Source: Parafilimonas terrae (GTDB lineage: Bacteria; Bacteroidota; Bacteroidia; Chitinophagales; Chitinophagaceae). From it: a stretch of DNA of 64,000 bases. This document shows positions 33,355-42,717 of the stretch, piece by piece. The number at the start of each line of letters is the position of its first letter. Position 1 is the first letter of the stretch. The notes below the pieces were generated by a model. That model searched no databases and was not told the origin of the DNA. It saw nothing but the letters and a program-made list of their open reading frames with translations. The stretch lies in contig NZ_FOXQ01000001.1 of the NCBI RefSeq assembly GCF_900115755.1, positions 186,001 to 250,000 on the forward strand, given 5' to 3'. The translations under genes and the position numbers were made by a program.

Positions 33355-33735
33355 ATGGCAAAACATAATGTAAGGATTAAAATTCCACGCAATGCAGAAC
33401 ATCTTCTTCAATTGGCGAATACAGTGTATTCAAAGCATATAGCTGATGCGGAAAAATCGCCATTAATTTTGCTGAATGATTATAACTGGAAAGATAACAG
33501 CCAGCACATGGCACAGGCACAGGCTCTGCAGCAGCAGATAAGGCAAACTGAAGAAGAACTGGACAACCTTTACCGTAAACGGGATATGCTGCTTGTGCCT
33601 GTAAACCTCACATTAAAATGCAGCCGCGACCTGCTGCTGGGTATGTACAAGGCTAATTATAAAAAACTTACGGAGTGGGGTTTTGAAGTAGATGATACGC
33701 CAAAACAAAAACAGCCTGTAACAATTAATCAATAG
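33355..33735 (+). CDS. Conserved hypothetical protein, 126 residues
   Basis: Cytosolic and mostly helical, with a central coiled coil (AQALQQQIRQTEEELDNLYRKRDMLLV) and a C-terminal LKCSRDLLLGMYKANYKKLTEWGFEVDD. I recall proteins with this SRDLLxGxYxxNxKxLxxWGFEV ending as a frequent Bacteroidota hypothetical; no function is known to me. It is encoded opposite to, and between, the LytS kinase and LytTR regulator genes. Confidence 0.78.
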   Translation: MAKHNVRIKIPRNAEHLLQLANTVYSKHIADAEKSPLILLNDYNWKDNSQHMAQAQALQQQIRQTEEELDNLYRKRDMLLVPVNLTLKCSRDLLLGMYKANYKKLTEWGFEVDDTPKQKQPVTINQ

Positions 33736-33768
33736 AATCAGCACTCAGAATGAAATATGAGTAATAAA

Positions 33769-35859
33769 TCAGAAAATTAATTCCAGGGGCAACTGTATCT
33801 CAGCCCTAACCCCGCTTTCTTTACCTGCTACGGTTACACTTGCATTGGTGTTTTTCTGTTTATTAATAACTCCTATCCGTTCACGGGTAATGCGCATGCC
33901 TAAAGACCTTCGTTTCTTCGGATTTTCTTCAGGTTGCATACCTATGCCATTATCTTCAACAATGCAATTAAGCATGTTGTTTTGCTGTTGCACATGAACA
34001 AGTATTTTTCCTTCACCTTCCTTATGGGCAATGCCATGCCATATACTGTTTTCAACAAACGGCTGCAGTATTAACGGCGGTATAAGCGTGTTTTCTTTAT
34101 CAATCGCATCATCAACAATAATTTCATAATCGAATTTATTGTTAAGCCTGAAACGTTCAAGCTGCATGTATAATTCAAGAGCTTTAAGGTCTTCAACCAG
34201 AGGAATCTCCTTTTGTTCGGAATTTTCCAAAACCATGCGCATAAGCCGCGCAAATTTCGATGCAAAATCAGAAGCGGCCTGTGTTTGGTTCTTATCAATG
34301 TAATCAGCAATAGAGTTGAGTGAATTAAAAATAAAGTGCGGGTTCATCTGGGCCCGCAGCGCTTTCATCTCAGTATCGGTAACCATGGCTTTTAGTTCCG
34401 CCTCATTCTTTTGAACTTTTATATCCCGGTTGTGTTTATAAAAAATGAATGTGCCGATACCTGCAAGTATTAAAAAAACAGAACCCGCCATTATAGCATT
34501 TTTCACTACATGTTGTTTCTGAATTTCTGCTTTGGCCAGCGCCTGCTTTTTATCGTTAACAGCTTTTATAGAATCCTGTGTTTTATTGAATTCATACTGC
34601 ATTTCAAGGCGGGTTATTTTCTTAGTATTACTATTGTTCAATATGCTATCGTTCAGTACCACAGCCTGTTCATAAAAATCCAATGCCTTTTTGTAATTAT
34701 TTTGTTTTATATAAATTTCTTTCATTGTTTCCAGTGCAAACCATTGTCTTCTTAGTGCTTTGATGTTTTTTGCCATATTAAGGGCAGTTTCATTAAATTT
34801 TATAGCACTGTCAAAACGATGACCAGGATTAATTCCTGCATGCAGCAGGTCTTTATCAGGCGCCTCAAGTATGCAAACCGCCATAATATTGTACATTAAA
34901 GACAGATTGGATTTATCATTTAGTTTCTTATACATAGGGACTGATTCTCTAATAATATCCATGGCCAGTTTATAATTGGAATGATAGTAATGAAAAATGC
35001 CAATATTGCCCATATTACTGGCAATGCCAAACTCGTAGTTTATCTGTTTGCTTATCTCAAGCGCCTTTGTATAATTAGCTATGGCATTTGCAGAATCTTC
35101 CAGATTGTCATACGCTGTTGCTATATTACCAAGCGTATTTACCATTGCCTTTTTATTGCCCGTTTGCTCATTCAGCTGCAATGATTTTTTGTGGTACTCC
35201 AGCGCTTTATTAAAATTTTCGAGGTTCAAATAAACCAAACCCAGATTAGTATATACATCCGAAATGCCTTGTGCATTATTTATTTTGGTAAAAATGGCCA
35301 ATGCCATTTGCTGGTACTTTAATGCTTCAGGTAAATTTGACATAAACTGATAATTCAAACCCATACCCACAAAAGCTTTCGCAATAGCTGCACTGTCATT
35401 TATTCTTTTAGCCTGCATTAAAAGTTTTTCCTGCATTTTCATGGCAGCACCATATTCCGACATATTAAAGTAAGCTGCGCCCAGGCGCTGGTAAGCGTTC
35501 AGTGAAGTTTGATTAAAATTCCGTTGTTCACTAATAGCCAATGCTTCCTTAAAAGATGCAACAGCAGTTTTGTTATCGCCTGCTGAAATATAATTTTCTC
35601 CTTTGCACAGGTAGGCAGTAGCCAGCAATTGCATTGCATTTAATTTCTTTGCTAATGCAATAGCCCGCTCTGCCGTTTCCAAACCTTTATCGGGGTTAAC
35701 ATCTGAAAAGGCAAAAGCAAGATCATTTAGCAGCCTTAGTCTTACTGTATCTTCCTTCGGGTGTTTATTTAGTGCATTTGATAAGCTGTCCAATTCATTT
35801 TTCTGTGCATGCGCCATTACAGTTATCAGCAGAAAAACAGCTATTAATAACTTTCTCAT
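33769..35859 (-). CDS. TPR-containing LytS-type sensor histidine kinase
   Basis: 696 residues: signal peptide (ending VMAHAQ), eight or more TPR units in the periplasm (~30-400; e.g. GDNKTAVASFKEALAISEQRNF and LENFNKALEYHKKSLQLNEQTG), a coiled coil, one membrane span (~455-473), and a His_kinase domain with MNPHFIFNSLNSIADYI (phospho-His near residue 504) plus an ATPase domain with PPLILQPFVENSIWHG and EDNGIG. Such kinases pair with LytTR regulators in Bacteroidota. Input signal unknown. Confidence 0.94.
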   Translation of the reverse strand: MRKLLIAVFLLITVMAHAQKNELDSLSNALNKHPKEDTVRLRLLNDLAFAFSDVNPDKGLETAERAIALAKKLNAMQLLATAYLCKGENYISAGDNKTAVASFKEALAISEQRNFNQTSLNAYQRLGAAYFNMSEYGAAMKMQEKLLMQAKRINDSAAIAKAFVGMGLNYQFMSNLPEALKYQQMALAIFTKINNAQGISDVYTNLGLVYLNLENFNKALEYHKKSLQLNEQTGNKKAMVNTLGNIATAYDNLEDSANAIANYTKALEISKQINYEFGIASNMGNIGIFHYYHSNYKLAMDIIRESVPMYKKLNDKSNLSLMYNIMAVCILEAPDKDLLHAGINPGHRFDSAIKFNETALNMAKNIKALRRQWFALETMKEIYIKQNNYKKALDFYEQAVVLNDSILNNSNTKKITRLEMQYEFNKTQDSIKAVNDKKQALAKAEIQKQHVVKNAIMAGSVFLILAGIGTFIFYKHNRDIKVQKNEAELKAMVTDTEMKALRAQMNPHFIFNSLNSIADYIDKNQTQAASDFASKFARLMRMVLENSEQKEIPLVEDLKALELYMQLERFRLNNKFDYEIIVDDAIDKENTLIPPLILQPFVENSIWHGIAHKEGEGKILVHVQQQNNMLNCIVEDNGIGMQPEENPKKRRSLGMRITRERIGVINKQKNTNASVTVAGKESGVRAEIQLPLELIF

Positions 35860-36142
35860 TTGGCAGAATATTTAATATGAAAAATGCAACTGTAAAAATC
35901 AAAATTTCATAAACAGTTTTTTAAAAATCGCCTGCAAAAAATAAATCAAATCCTTCAATTAATCAATGCTGCTTGCGTCCGGATTATAAGCAGGTTAGGT
36001 TTATGCAATAATAAAAAACAAATATAAACAACGCGGGTGTTAATGAACGCAACAGCAATGTTCATATAAATATTCTTAATACAAATTAATGTTTGAAAAA
36101 AAGAAAGATTATTAATGTACCTGCACTTTAAAAACCGAAACA

Positions 36143-36697
36143 ATGAAAACTTACCAGGCGTCAGGAAAAGAAATTCAATTGTACAATTTCACCGGCATTG
36201 TTGCCGAAACCGGTAAAAACATGGAAACAATTGTAAGCGGCGGAGGAGGAGGCGGTTACAGCTATCAGGGCACAGGCGGCACAGCGCCCGTTACCATACG
36301 TTCCCGCACCGTTGTGCACGACCAGTTCTTCCTGGTTGATGCAAATGGAAATGAAATGTCTTTTCAACTGCAGGATTTTAATATAGCCTGCAGAAGGGAT
36401 AATAAACTGGCTGTGATATGGGGCATTAAAAAAGGAAAGGAAAAAGGGCCTTACATAATAGTGCATAACTATTCCACTAACAGCACTTTTTACGATGATA
36501 AATCAATAGCCAGGCTTTTCAGGTTAAGCCCCTTGTTATTATTTGGCGGTGGTTTGCTTGCAGTAATTATCCTCTGGAATATAATGGGTGGCTGGATTTT
36601 AGCTATCGCTATCGGGGTACTTATTTATTATGAAGTAACACTGCGCAAACAAATTAAAACATTTAAAAACAGTATCGATTTTAATGATTTCGCCTGA
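36143..36697 (+). CDS. Membrane protein with Gly-rich loop and C-terminal double span, function unknown
   Basis: 184 residues. A beta-rich N-terminal domain (QLYNFTGIVAETGKNMETIV, a run of six Gly, FLVDANGNEMSFQLQDFNIACRRDNKLAVIWGIKKGK) is followed by two hydrophobic segments (LLLFGGGLLAVIILWNI and GWILAIAIGVLIYYEV) and a short charged tail. No signal peptide, so the N-domain is probably cytosolic. It lies 62 bp upstream of the CsgG-like gene and may be cotranscribed. I do not recognise the family. Confidence 0.7.
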   Translation: MKTYQASGKEIQLYNFTGIVAETGKNMETIVSGGGGGGYSYQGTGGTAPVTIRSRTVVHDQFFLVDANGNEMSFQLQDFNIACRRDNKLAVIWGIKKGKEKGPYIIVHNYSTNSTFYDDKSIARLFRLSPLLLFGGGLLAVIILWNIMGGWILAIAIGVLIYYEVTLRKQIKTFKNSIDFNDFA

Positions 36698-36759
36698 TCC
36701 CTTACCGTTTCTCTTATCCCTGAAACCATAATCTTCTATGAAAACAATAAAACAATTTT

Positions 36760-37761
36760 ATGAAACACGATTACTTCAAAACCACTTTAATGTTTACTGC
36801 CGTATTTCTATGTATGAATGCAGGCAGTTTCGCACAGTCCCCAAAAACAGACAAGAACAAAGACAAGGTAACCATTGAAGATATTAAACCAATCTGTACC
36901 GATCTTCCCAAAGAAAAAAAGCCAAGGGTAACCGTTGCTAACTTTAAACTTACAGCGCCCAATGCGCCACGCGATCAATTTGGAGAAAACCTTGCAACCA
37001 TGCTTACAAATGCTTTGCAGAAAGTGCAGTGTTTCCGTGTGCTTGAACGGCTGGCCAATATGGGAGATGTTCAGGCTGAACTGGATTACCAGGGTAATTC
37101 AGGAAATGTAAGTAAGAAAAGCACAGTTCAAAAGGGCAATATGATGGGCGCCAACGTAATTGTTCAGGGTGAAGTAACGGAGTTTGAGCAAAGCGCCGGC
37201 GGCGTGGGCGCAGCTATTGTAAAAACCAAAAGCTATAAAGCCAAAGTAGGCATTATCATCCGTCTGGTTGATCCCGAAACAAGGGAAGTAATTGCATCAG
37301 AATCATTCAATGTGGAAAAGAGAACCGGCGGCGGCGTACAGGTGGGAGTAACCATGCCTTATGGGTTAGGCAGCATTAATGCTATGAGCACGGCCTTTCA
37401 AAACCCTGCCGTGCAGGATGCAACGGAAGATTGCATCATTAAAGCCACGCAATACATAGCAGGCGAAAAAGATAAAATTGACCTGCCTGAAAATGATGTG
37501 CCGGACGGAGCTTCCCAATACACGCTTACTTTTAAAAATATTGATTATACCCAATTGGGAAAAGTAACATCTGCCATTGAAAAGATTGCCGGTGTATCAA
37601 ACGTTAATAGCGATGATTTCAGTGATAATGTAGCTAATGTTGTAGTAACACAAAATATTAAACTGAAAGAAGTGGTTGATAAAATCATCGCTGCAAATAC
37701 GGGCGTGAAATTATCTGTTTCCGGCATGTCGAAAGACGGCGCAACGTTTACTGTAAAATAG
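36760..37761 (+). CDS. CsgG/HfaB-like protein with extra C-terminal domain
   Basis: 333 residues with signal peptide (ending GSFAQ). Residues ~45-240 match CsgG: VTVANFKLTAPNAPRDQFGENLATMLTNAL, RVLERL, and KSYKAKVGIIIRLVDPETREVIASESF. CsgG forms the outer-membrane curli secretion pore and HfaB anchors holdfast; here the lipoprotein Cys of CsgG is missing and no curli subunit genes are near. The C-terminal ~85 residues (YTLTFKNIDYTQLGKVTSAIEKIAGVSNV...) form a small alpha/beta unit not in CsgG. Pore formation is uncertain; many CsgG-domain proteins are only related by fold. Confidence 0.85.
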   Translation: MKHDYFKTTLMFTAVFLCMNAGSFAQSPKTDKNKDKVTIEDIKPICTDLPKEKKPRVTVANFKLTAPNAPRDQFGENLATMLTNALQKVQCFRVLERLANMGDVQAELDYQGNSGNVSKKSTVQKGNMMGANVIVQGEVTEFEQSAGGVGAAIVKTKSYKAKVGIIIRLVDPETREVIASESFNVEKRTGGGVQVGVTMPYGLGSINAMSTAFQNPAVQDATEDCIIKATQYIAGEKDKIDLPENDVPDGASQYTLTFKNIDYTQLGKVTSAIEKIAGVSNVNSDDFSDNVANVVVTQNIKLKEVVDKIIAANTGVKLSVSGMSKDGATFTVK

Positions 37762-37782
37762 TGCCCCCATCCCTTACAATTC

Positions 37783-37811
37783 AAAAACCTGCCTTTTCAA
37801 TGCAGGTTTTT
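37783..37811 (+). terminator. Intrinsic terminator after the CsgG-like gene
   Basis: 10-bp stem AAAAACCTGC / GCAGGTTTTT with a 9-nt loop and a trailing T-run, 21 bp after the stop codon. Confidence 0.88.
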
Positions 37812-37874
37812 TTGTTGCAATATTTGCAAAAACCATTAACAAAAGCCCCTGTATATAATCCTGTAACTCTATTG

Positions 37875-37882
37875 TACCTTTG
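37875..37882 (+). promoter_or_regulatory. -7 box (TACCTTTG) for ribBA
   Basis: Exact TAnnTTTG match 14 nt before the ribBA ATG. No FMN riboswitch fits in the 85 bp between the upstream terminator and the start codon. Confidence 0.6.
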
Positions 37883-37896
37883 CACAAATTTTATAT

Positions 37897-39102
37897 ATGC
37901 TGAATACGATAGAAAGTGCGGTAGAAGATATAAAAAAAGGCAAGCTGGTAATTGTGGTAGATGATGAAGACCGTGAGAATGAAGGAGATTTTATAACGGC
38001 AGCACGCAACGTTACACCTGAGATCATCAATTTTATGAGCAAGGAAGGCCGCGGCCTTATCTGCGTTCCTATGACCGAAGAACGCGCCGACGAACTGCAG
38101 CTCGATCTTATGGTAAGCAAAAACACGGCGCTGCACGAAACGCCGTTTACAGTAAGCGTTGATTTAATCGGGCATGGCTGCACCACCGGCATCAGCGCCC
38201 ACGACCGGGCTAAAACTATACAGGCGCTAATCGACCCCAATACTAAACCTGAAGACCTTGGAAGGCCGGGCCATATCTTTCCATTACGTGCAAAAAAAGG
38301 CGGTGTTTTAAGAAGGACCGGGCACACGGAAGCAACCGTGGACCTGGCAAGGCTGGCTGGCTTTGAGCCTGCCGGGGTTTTGGTTGAAATTATGAATGAA
38401 GATGGCACTATGGCGCGTTTGCCCGAGCTTAGAAAAATTGCCGATAAGTTCGATCTCAAAATAGTTTCCATCAAAGATTTGATTGAATACAGGCTGAAGT
38501 CAGACTCTACCATTGAAGAAGTGGTGCGGGTGGATATGCCAACAAAATATGGGATGTTTAAACTGGTAGCATTCAAAGAAAAAATTACCGGCGGCGAACA
38601 TCTTGCTTTAATAAAAGGTGAATGGCAGAAAGATGAGCCTGTTTTAACGCGGGTGCATTCAAGTTGTTTTACCGGCGATATCCTCGGCAGTTTTCGTTGC
38701 GATTGCGGCGAGCAACTGCATAAAGCTATGCAAATGGTGGAAGCTGAAGGCAGAGGTGTTATTCTTTATATGAACCAGGAAGGCCGCGGTATTGGTTTAT
38801 TGAATAAGTTGCGTGCTTATAAATTGCAGGAACAAGGTATGGATACTGTTGAGGCCAACCTGCACCTTGGCTTTGGAATGGATGAACGAGATTATGGCGT
38901 GGGCGCCCAGATTTTGCGGCACCTTGGTATAACCAAGCTGCGCTTAATGAGCAATAACCCAAAAAAGCGGGCAGGGCTAAGCGGGTATGGACTGGAAATT
39001 GTTGAAATTGTGCCGATAGAAATCAAGCCTAACGAATTCAATGAAAAATACCTGCTCACCAAGCGTGATAAACTCGGCCACAAAATATTATCACATAAAT
39101 AA
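37897..39102 (+). CDS. ribBA: Bifunctional 3,4-dihydroxy-2-butanone-4-phosphate synthase / GTP cyclohydrolase II
   Basis: 401 residues. Residues 1-205 are the RibB domain ([13 protein letters not shown] with catalytic acids; [30 protein letters not shown]). Residues ~206-401 are RibA ([23 protein letters not shown] with the three zinc Cys; [29 protein letters not shown]). The protein makes both riboflavin precursors, from ribulose 5-phosphate and from GTP. Both active sites look intact. A terminator overlaps the stop codon. Confidence 0.97.
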   Translation: MLNTIESAVEDIKKGKLVIVVDDEDRENEGDFITAARNVTPEIINFMSKEGRGLICVPMTEERADELQLDLMVSKNTALHETPFTVSVDLIGHGCTTGISAHDRAKTIQALIDPNTKPEDLGRPGHIFPLRAKKGGVLRRTGHTEATVDLARLAGFEPAGVLVEIMNEDGTMARLPELRKIADKFDLKIVSIKDLIEYRLKSDSTIEEVVRVDMPTKYGMFKLVAFKEKITGGEHLALIKGEWQKDEPVLTRVHSSCFTGDILGSFRCDCGEQLHKAMQMVEAEGRGVILYMNQEGRGIGLLNKLRAYKLQEQGMDTVEANLHLGFGMDERDYGVGAQILRHLGITKLRLMSNNPKKRAGLSGYGLEIVEIVPIEIKPNEFNEKYLLTKRDKLGHKILSHK

Positions 39103-39121
39103 AAGGTGTTACACACCTTTT
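39101..39121 (+). terminator. Intrinsic terminator after ribBA
   Basis: Stem AAAAGGTGT / ACACCTTTT with a 3-nt loop and a following T-rich run (TTGTTTTTTATTT); it begins inside the ribBA stop codon. Confidence 0.88.
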
Positions 39122-39280
39122 TGTTTTTTATTTGGGTTACCGCATTTGTTTTTCCATGATAGTAATAGCCGCAGGGAGATATAAAGACAAGAACGATATT
39201 GAGCAATTAAAGAAAATAAATAAATAGCGCATTTTATCTTTTGAATCATACATCATCAAATCATAAATCACACATAACAA

Positions 39281-40246
39281 ATGGGTTTCTTCAACAAATT
39301 ATTCGGTAAAAAAGAAAAGGAAAGTTTAGATGAAGGTTTGCAAAAGACCAAGTCGGGTTTCTTTGAAAAAATAACCAAGGCCATTGCCGGTAAAAGCACG
39401 GTAGATGAAGAAGTGCTCGATAATCTTGAAGATGCATTGGTAAGCGCTGATGTTGGTATTGATACCACGATTGAAATAATTAAACGGATTGAAGAGCGTG
39501 TTGCCCGTGATAAATATGTTGGCACAAGTGAATTGAATAAGCTATTGCAAAACGAAATTGAAAATATACTCACCGATACGCCGGAAGATTCGTATAAAGA
39601 ATTCGATTTACCTGAAGATAAGAGGCCTTATGTATTATTGGTTGTAGGCGTAAATGGCGTAGGCAAAACAACCACAATAGGCAAGCTTGCCCATAATTAT
39701 AAAAAAGCCGGAAAAAGTGTATTGCTTGGTGCAGCCGATACTTTTCGTGCTGCTGCGGTTGATCAACTTACCATTTGGAGTGAACGGGTTGGCGTTCCCA
39801 TAGTAAAACAGGCAATGGGCAGTGATCCCGCTTCTGTGGCTTTTGATGCCGTACAAAGTGCCGTTTCGAGGAAGTCTGATATTGTAATTATTGATACGGC
39901 AGGCCGCCTGCATAATAAAGCGCATTTAATGGAAGAGCTTTCAAAAATCAAACGTGTCACGCAAAAGGTTATTCCAGATGCGCCGCACGAAGTATTGCTT
40001 GTGCTTGATGGTTCAACCGGCCAGAATGCACTGGAGCAGGCTAAGCATTTTACCGCAGCCACCGATGTTACTTCACTTGCTATTACCAAATTAGATGGCA
40101 CCGCAAAAGGTGGCGTTGTTTTGGCAATTGCCAATCAGTTTAAAATCCCGGTAAAATATATTGGCGTGGGCGAAAAAATGGACGACCTGCTGCTGTTTGA
40201 TAAACATGAATTTGTTGACAGTTTGTTTAATTTGGAGAAGGCATAA
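39281..40246 (+). CDS. ftsY: Signal recognition particle receptor FtsY
   Basis: 321 residues: short N-domain (no long acidic A-domain) and SRP GTPase G-domain with GVNGVGKTTTIGKLA (P-loop), DTFRAAAVDQL, DTAGR, TKLDGTAKGG and a C-terminal VGEKMDDLLLFD. It docks ribosome-SRP complexes to the translocon at the inner membrane. In many Bacteroidota ftsY follows rpmB-rpmG-DUF4295; here that cluster lies 2 kb away on the opposite strand. Confidence 0.97.
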   Translation: MGFFNKLFGKKEKESLDEGLQKTKSGFFEKITKAIAGKSTVDEEVLDNLEDALVSADVGIDTTIEIIKRIEERVARDKYVGTSELNKLLQNEIENILTDTPEDSYKEFDLPEDKRPYVLLVVGVNGVGKTTTIGKLAHNYKKAGKSVLLGAADTFRAAAVDQLTIWSERVGVPIVKQAMGSDPASVAFDAVQSAVSRKSDIVIIDTAGRLHNKAHLMEELSKIKRVTQKVIPDAPHEVLLVLDGSTGQNALEQAKHFTAATDVTSLAITKLDGTAKGGVVLAIANQFKIPVKYIGVGEKMDDLLLFDKHEFVDSLFNLEKA

Positions 40247-40264
40247 ATTGTTTAAATTTGAATC

Positions 40265-40792
40265 ATGTCAGTATTGATGAAGAAACCTGAAACACTTGTA
40301 GATGTGTACCGGCTGCTGCCAGAAGGTACGCCTATACAGGTTATCAATAATCAATTCTATATGAGCCCTTCACCCGCATTTGCACATTTCTCAATTGCAA
40401 AAACTATCTTTTTGCAATTGAATGAAGTTGTTACCGCTAACAATTTAGGTGAAGCAATTTATGCTCCGGTTGATGTTTATCTTGGTGACAAAAATGCGGT
40501 TCAGCCGGATGTTTTCTTTATAAGCAATGCCAACAAGCATTTTATTGAAAACGATGGTGTTTATGGTGCGCCAGATATTATTGTCGAAATACTTTCCCCA
40601 TCCAACAAGAATACTGACCTTATAAAAAAGAAAGCCATTTATGAACAGTTTGGCGTGCAGGAATATTTTATTGTTGAGCCTGCTGACAAATCTGTTTTAA
40701 GCTATTATTTGAAAGATGGAAAATATGCTGAACCCAAAAAACAAAAAGCCAAATTAACCAGCAAATTACTGCGCAAGACATTTAGCTTTTAA
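40265..40792 (+). CDS. Uma2-family (DUF820) putative endonuclease
   Basis: 175 residues with the Uma2 restriction-endonuclease-like core: YAPVDVYLGDKNAVQPDVFFIS, DIIVEILSPSNKNTDLIKKKAIYEQFGVQEYFIVEP, matching PD-(D/E)xK acidic residues (Asp in QPDV, Glu in VEIL, Lys in KKKAIYE). Biological function of this abundant family is unclear. It begins 19 bp after ftsY and may be cotranscribed with it. Confidence 0.9.
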   Translation: MSVLMKKPETLVDVYRLLPEGTPIQVINNQFYMSPSPAFAHFSIAKTIFLQLNEVVTANNLGEAIYAPVDVYLGDKNAVQPDVFFISNANKHFIENDGVYGAPDIIVEILSPSNKNTDLIKKKAIYEQFGVQEYFIVEPADKSVLSYYLKDGKYAEPKKQKAKLTSKLLRKTFSF

Positions 40793-40820
40793 TTGAAAAA
40801 CTTTGCACCGCTTCAATAAT

Positions 40821-40828
40821 TATCTTTA
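40821..40828 (+). promoter_or_regulatory. -7-like box (TATCTTTA) 2 nt ahead of the dinB start
   Basis: TATCTTTActGTG: a near-consensus -7 element that almost touches the GTG at 40831; suggests a leaderless dinB mRNA or a start at the second GTG (40834). Confidence 0.4.
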
Positions 40829-40830
40829 CT

Positions 40831-41982
40831 GTGGTGCAGCCAATAACCTACATAGCGCATTTTGATCTCGATTCATTTTTTTACAGTGTAGAGGTTTTGA
40901 ATAACCCTGAATTAGCAGGTAAAGCTGTAATTGTTGGCGGCAGCCGCGAACGTGGTGTAGTTACTACCTGCAGTTATGAAGCCCGGAAATTCGGCGTACA
41001 TTCTGCCATGCCCATGAAAAAAGCGGTTGAGCTTTGCCCGCATGCAATTTTGGTTCGCGGCTCTCATGGCCAGTATGGTAAATTTTCAAAATGGGTTACA
41101 GATATTATTGCTTCCAAAGCGCCCAAATTTCAAAAAGCAAGTATTGATGAGTTTTACCTCGATCTTACCGGCATGGATAAATTCTTCAACCCTTTTCAAT
41201 GGACAATCGAGTTGCGCCAACTAATAATGGATGAGACCAGGCTGCCCATTTCCTTCGGCCTTGCCAGCAATAAACTTGTTGCTAAAATTGCCACCGATGA
41301 AGCCAAGCCTAATGGCTATCTCTTTATTCAGCATGGAAAAGAAAAGGATTTTTTGGCGCCGCTGCCGGTTAAAAAAATTCCCGGCGTAGGCACACATACT
41401 TTATCAGTTTTAAACGAAATGGGTATTGAACTGATCGGCGATATTCTCAGGCTTCCAAAAAACGAACTGGAAAACCGGCTTGGTAAATGGGGGCTGGAAC
41501 TTTGGGATAAAGCGCAGGGCCTGCATCACAGCACTGTTTCAGAATGGCGGGAAGCGAAATCTATTTCTACTGAAAACACTTTTGAAACCAATACAAATGA
41601 TGTTGAATTTCTTTTAAGCGAACTTATCCGCATGACCGAAAGGGTGGCTTTTGAGCTGAGGCAGGATGAGAAGCTTGCCGGTTGCATTGCGGTTAAAATA
41701 CGGTATCCCAATTTTGAAACCACTTCCAAACAAACCACGATCGATTACACTTTTCGGGATGATGAATTTATTCCCGTAGCAAAAGATTTATTTCACCAAT
41801 TATACAAAAAAGGAACGCCTGTGCGGCTGCTCGGCGTACGCCTTAGCGATTTTGCCAATATTACTATGCAGGGAAATTTATTTGATGATGTTTCCCGCAA
41901 ATCAAATCTTTACAAGGCCATCGATAACATTAAACTTAAATACGGGAAAAATTACCTTGCAAAAGGCCGGAGTATAAAATAG
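40831..41982 (+). CDS. dinB: DNA polymerase IV (Y family)
   Basis: 383 residues. Catalytic motifs are AHFDLDSFFYSVEVL (Asp/Asp), SIDEFYLDLTG, plus the steric region GGSRERGVVTTCSYEARKFGV and the helix-hairpin-helix KIPGVGTHTLSVLNEMGI; the little-finger domain follows. It carries out error-prone translesion synthesis. The start is GTG (40831 or 40834); no ATG lies before the conserved HFDLD. A C-terminal beta-clamp motif may be present at QGNLFDD. Confidence 0.95.
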   Translation: MVQPITYIAHFDLDSFFYSVEVLNNPELAGKAVIVGGSRERGVVTTCSYEARKFGVHSAMPMKKAVELCPHAILVRGSHGQYGKFSKWVTDIIASKAPKFQKASIDEFYLDLTGMDKFFNPFQWTIELRQLIMDETRLPISFGLASNKLVAKIATDEAKPNGYLFIQHGKEKDFLAPLPVKKIPGVGTHTLSVLNEMGIELIGDILRLPKNELENRLGKWGLELWDKAQGLHHSTVSEWREAKSISTENTFETNTNDVEFLLSELIRMTERVAFELRQDEKLAGCIAVKIRYPNFETTSKQTTIDYTFRDDEFIPVAKDLFHQLYKKGTPVRLLGVRLSDFANITMQGNLFDDVSRKSNLYKAIDNIKLKYGKNYLAKGRSIK

Positions 41983-42010
41983 AGTCTATAAGATCTGCAG
42001 AGTGGCTTAC

Positions 42011-42145
42011 TTAATCAAAAATTTTGCTGCCGGCAAACCAAAACACTGCCAGCCATATTAAACCTTTGATCAGGAAAAATAAAAAGCCCGCCCAGCCAAC
42101 GCGCTTAAGCCAAAGTTTAAGATTTCTTGTTTTTTTCTCCGTCAC
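42011..42145 (-). CDS. 44-residue membrane protein (GTG start)
   Basis: Too short for routine calling. From the GTG at 42145 it encodes a basic amphipathic N-terminus (TEKKTRNLKLWLKRVGW) and one membrane span (AGFLFFLIKGLIWLAVFWFAG). An in-frame stop three codons upstream rules out a longer start. I recall short proteins with a GFLFFLIKGLxWL core in other Chitinophagaceae. It lies 120 bp downstream of the DUF4295 gene on the same strand. Confidence 0.7.
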   Translation of the reverse strand: MTEKKTRNLKLWLKRVGWAGFLFFLIKGLIWLAVFWFAGSKIFD

Positions 42146-42264
42146 GCAAATGTTTTATAGGAAATGCAAAATTAAAGCGCTCATAAGTAGTGTGAAAATT
42201 CTGGCAACAAAAAAAGCCATCCCGTTTTAAACAGAACAGCTTCTTAATATTTTAAATGCAAAAA

Positions 42265-42438
42265 TTATTTGCCGGCGAGGAAATCCTTGATCTTGTCTTT
42301 GTGCACAATCGCTTCCTTAAAAGTATAAGCACCTGTTTTAGGGCTGCGCACAGTGCGGATTACTTTACTCCAGTTTTTAGCTTCTGCTGCGGCTTTCTGG
42401 TCTTTTGTTTTAATCGCCGTTTTTGCTGCTTTTGCCAT
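42265..42438 (-). CDS. DUF4295-family small protein (ribosomal cluster)
   Basis: 57 residues from ATG at 42438: MAKAAKTAIKTKDQK..., then WSKVIRTVRSPKTGAYTFKE and KDKIKDFLAGK, which matches the DUF4295 pattern VIKxVKSPKTGAYxFKExIVxKDxVKDxL. This Bacteroidota-specific family is encoded next to rpmB and rpmG and is very basic, consistent with ribosome association, but its role is not established. It is the third gene of the minus-strand rpmB-rpmG cluster. Confidence 0.9.
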   Translation of the reverse strand: MAKAAKTAIKTKDQKAAAEAKNWSKVIRTVRSPKTGAYTFKEAIVHKDKIKDFLAGK

Positions 42439-42523
42439 GTTTATACAAGTTGATAAGTTGAATTGTTGATTAGGCTAATAAATTAAGGTTATACAAGTCA
42501 AACCTTTTTCCATGGTCAACAAA

Positions 42524-42706
42524 CTATTTAATTTCTTTATGAACAGTAACTTTTTTCAGGATTGGATTATATTTTTTCAATTCCAAACGCTCAGGTGTAT
42601 TCTTTTTGTTTTTAGTGGAAATATAACGGCTTGTACCCGGCAAACCGCTGTTTTTATGCTCTGTGCATTCCAAAATTACCTGAACCCTGTTTCCTTTCTT
42701 TGCCAT
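42524..42706 (-). CDS. rpmG: 50S ribosomal protein bL33
   Basis: 60 residues: [18 protein letters not shown]...[21 protein letters not shown].. matches bL33 of the Cys-poor type (only one Cys, no zinc ribbon). It is a structural protein of the large subunit. It begins 11 bp after the rpmB stop on the same strand. Confidence 0.96.
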   Translation of the reverse strand: MAKKGNRVQVILECTEHKNSGLPGTSRYISTKNKKNTPERLELKKYNPILKKVTVHKEIK

Positions 42707-42717
42707 TTGTAAAAGCT

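Noticed and set aside
37812-37896. Possible FMN riboswitch before ribBA
   Set aside because: Only 85 bp between terminator and start codon, no RFN-element sequence, and the -7 box leaves a leader of about 10 nt.
37869-38576. Minus-strand frame of 235 codons opposite ribBA
   Set aside because: Shadow of ribBA; Ser-rich composition typical of antisense frames and no motif.
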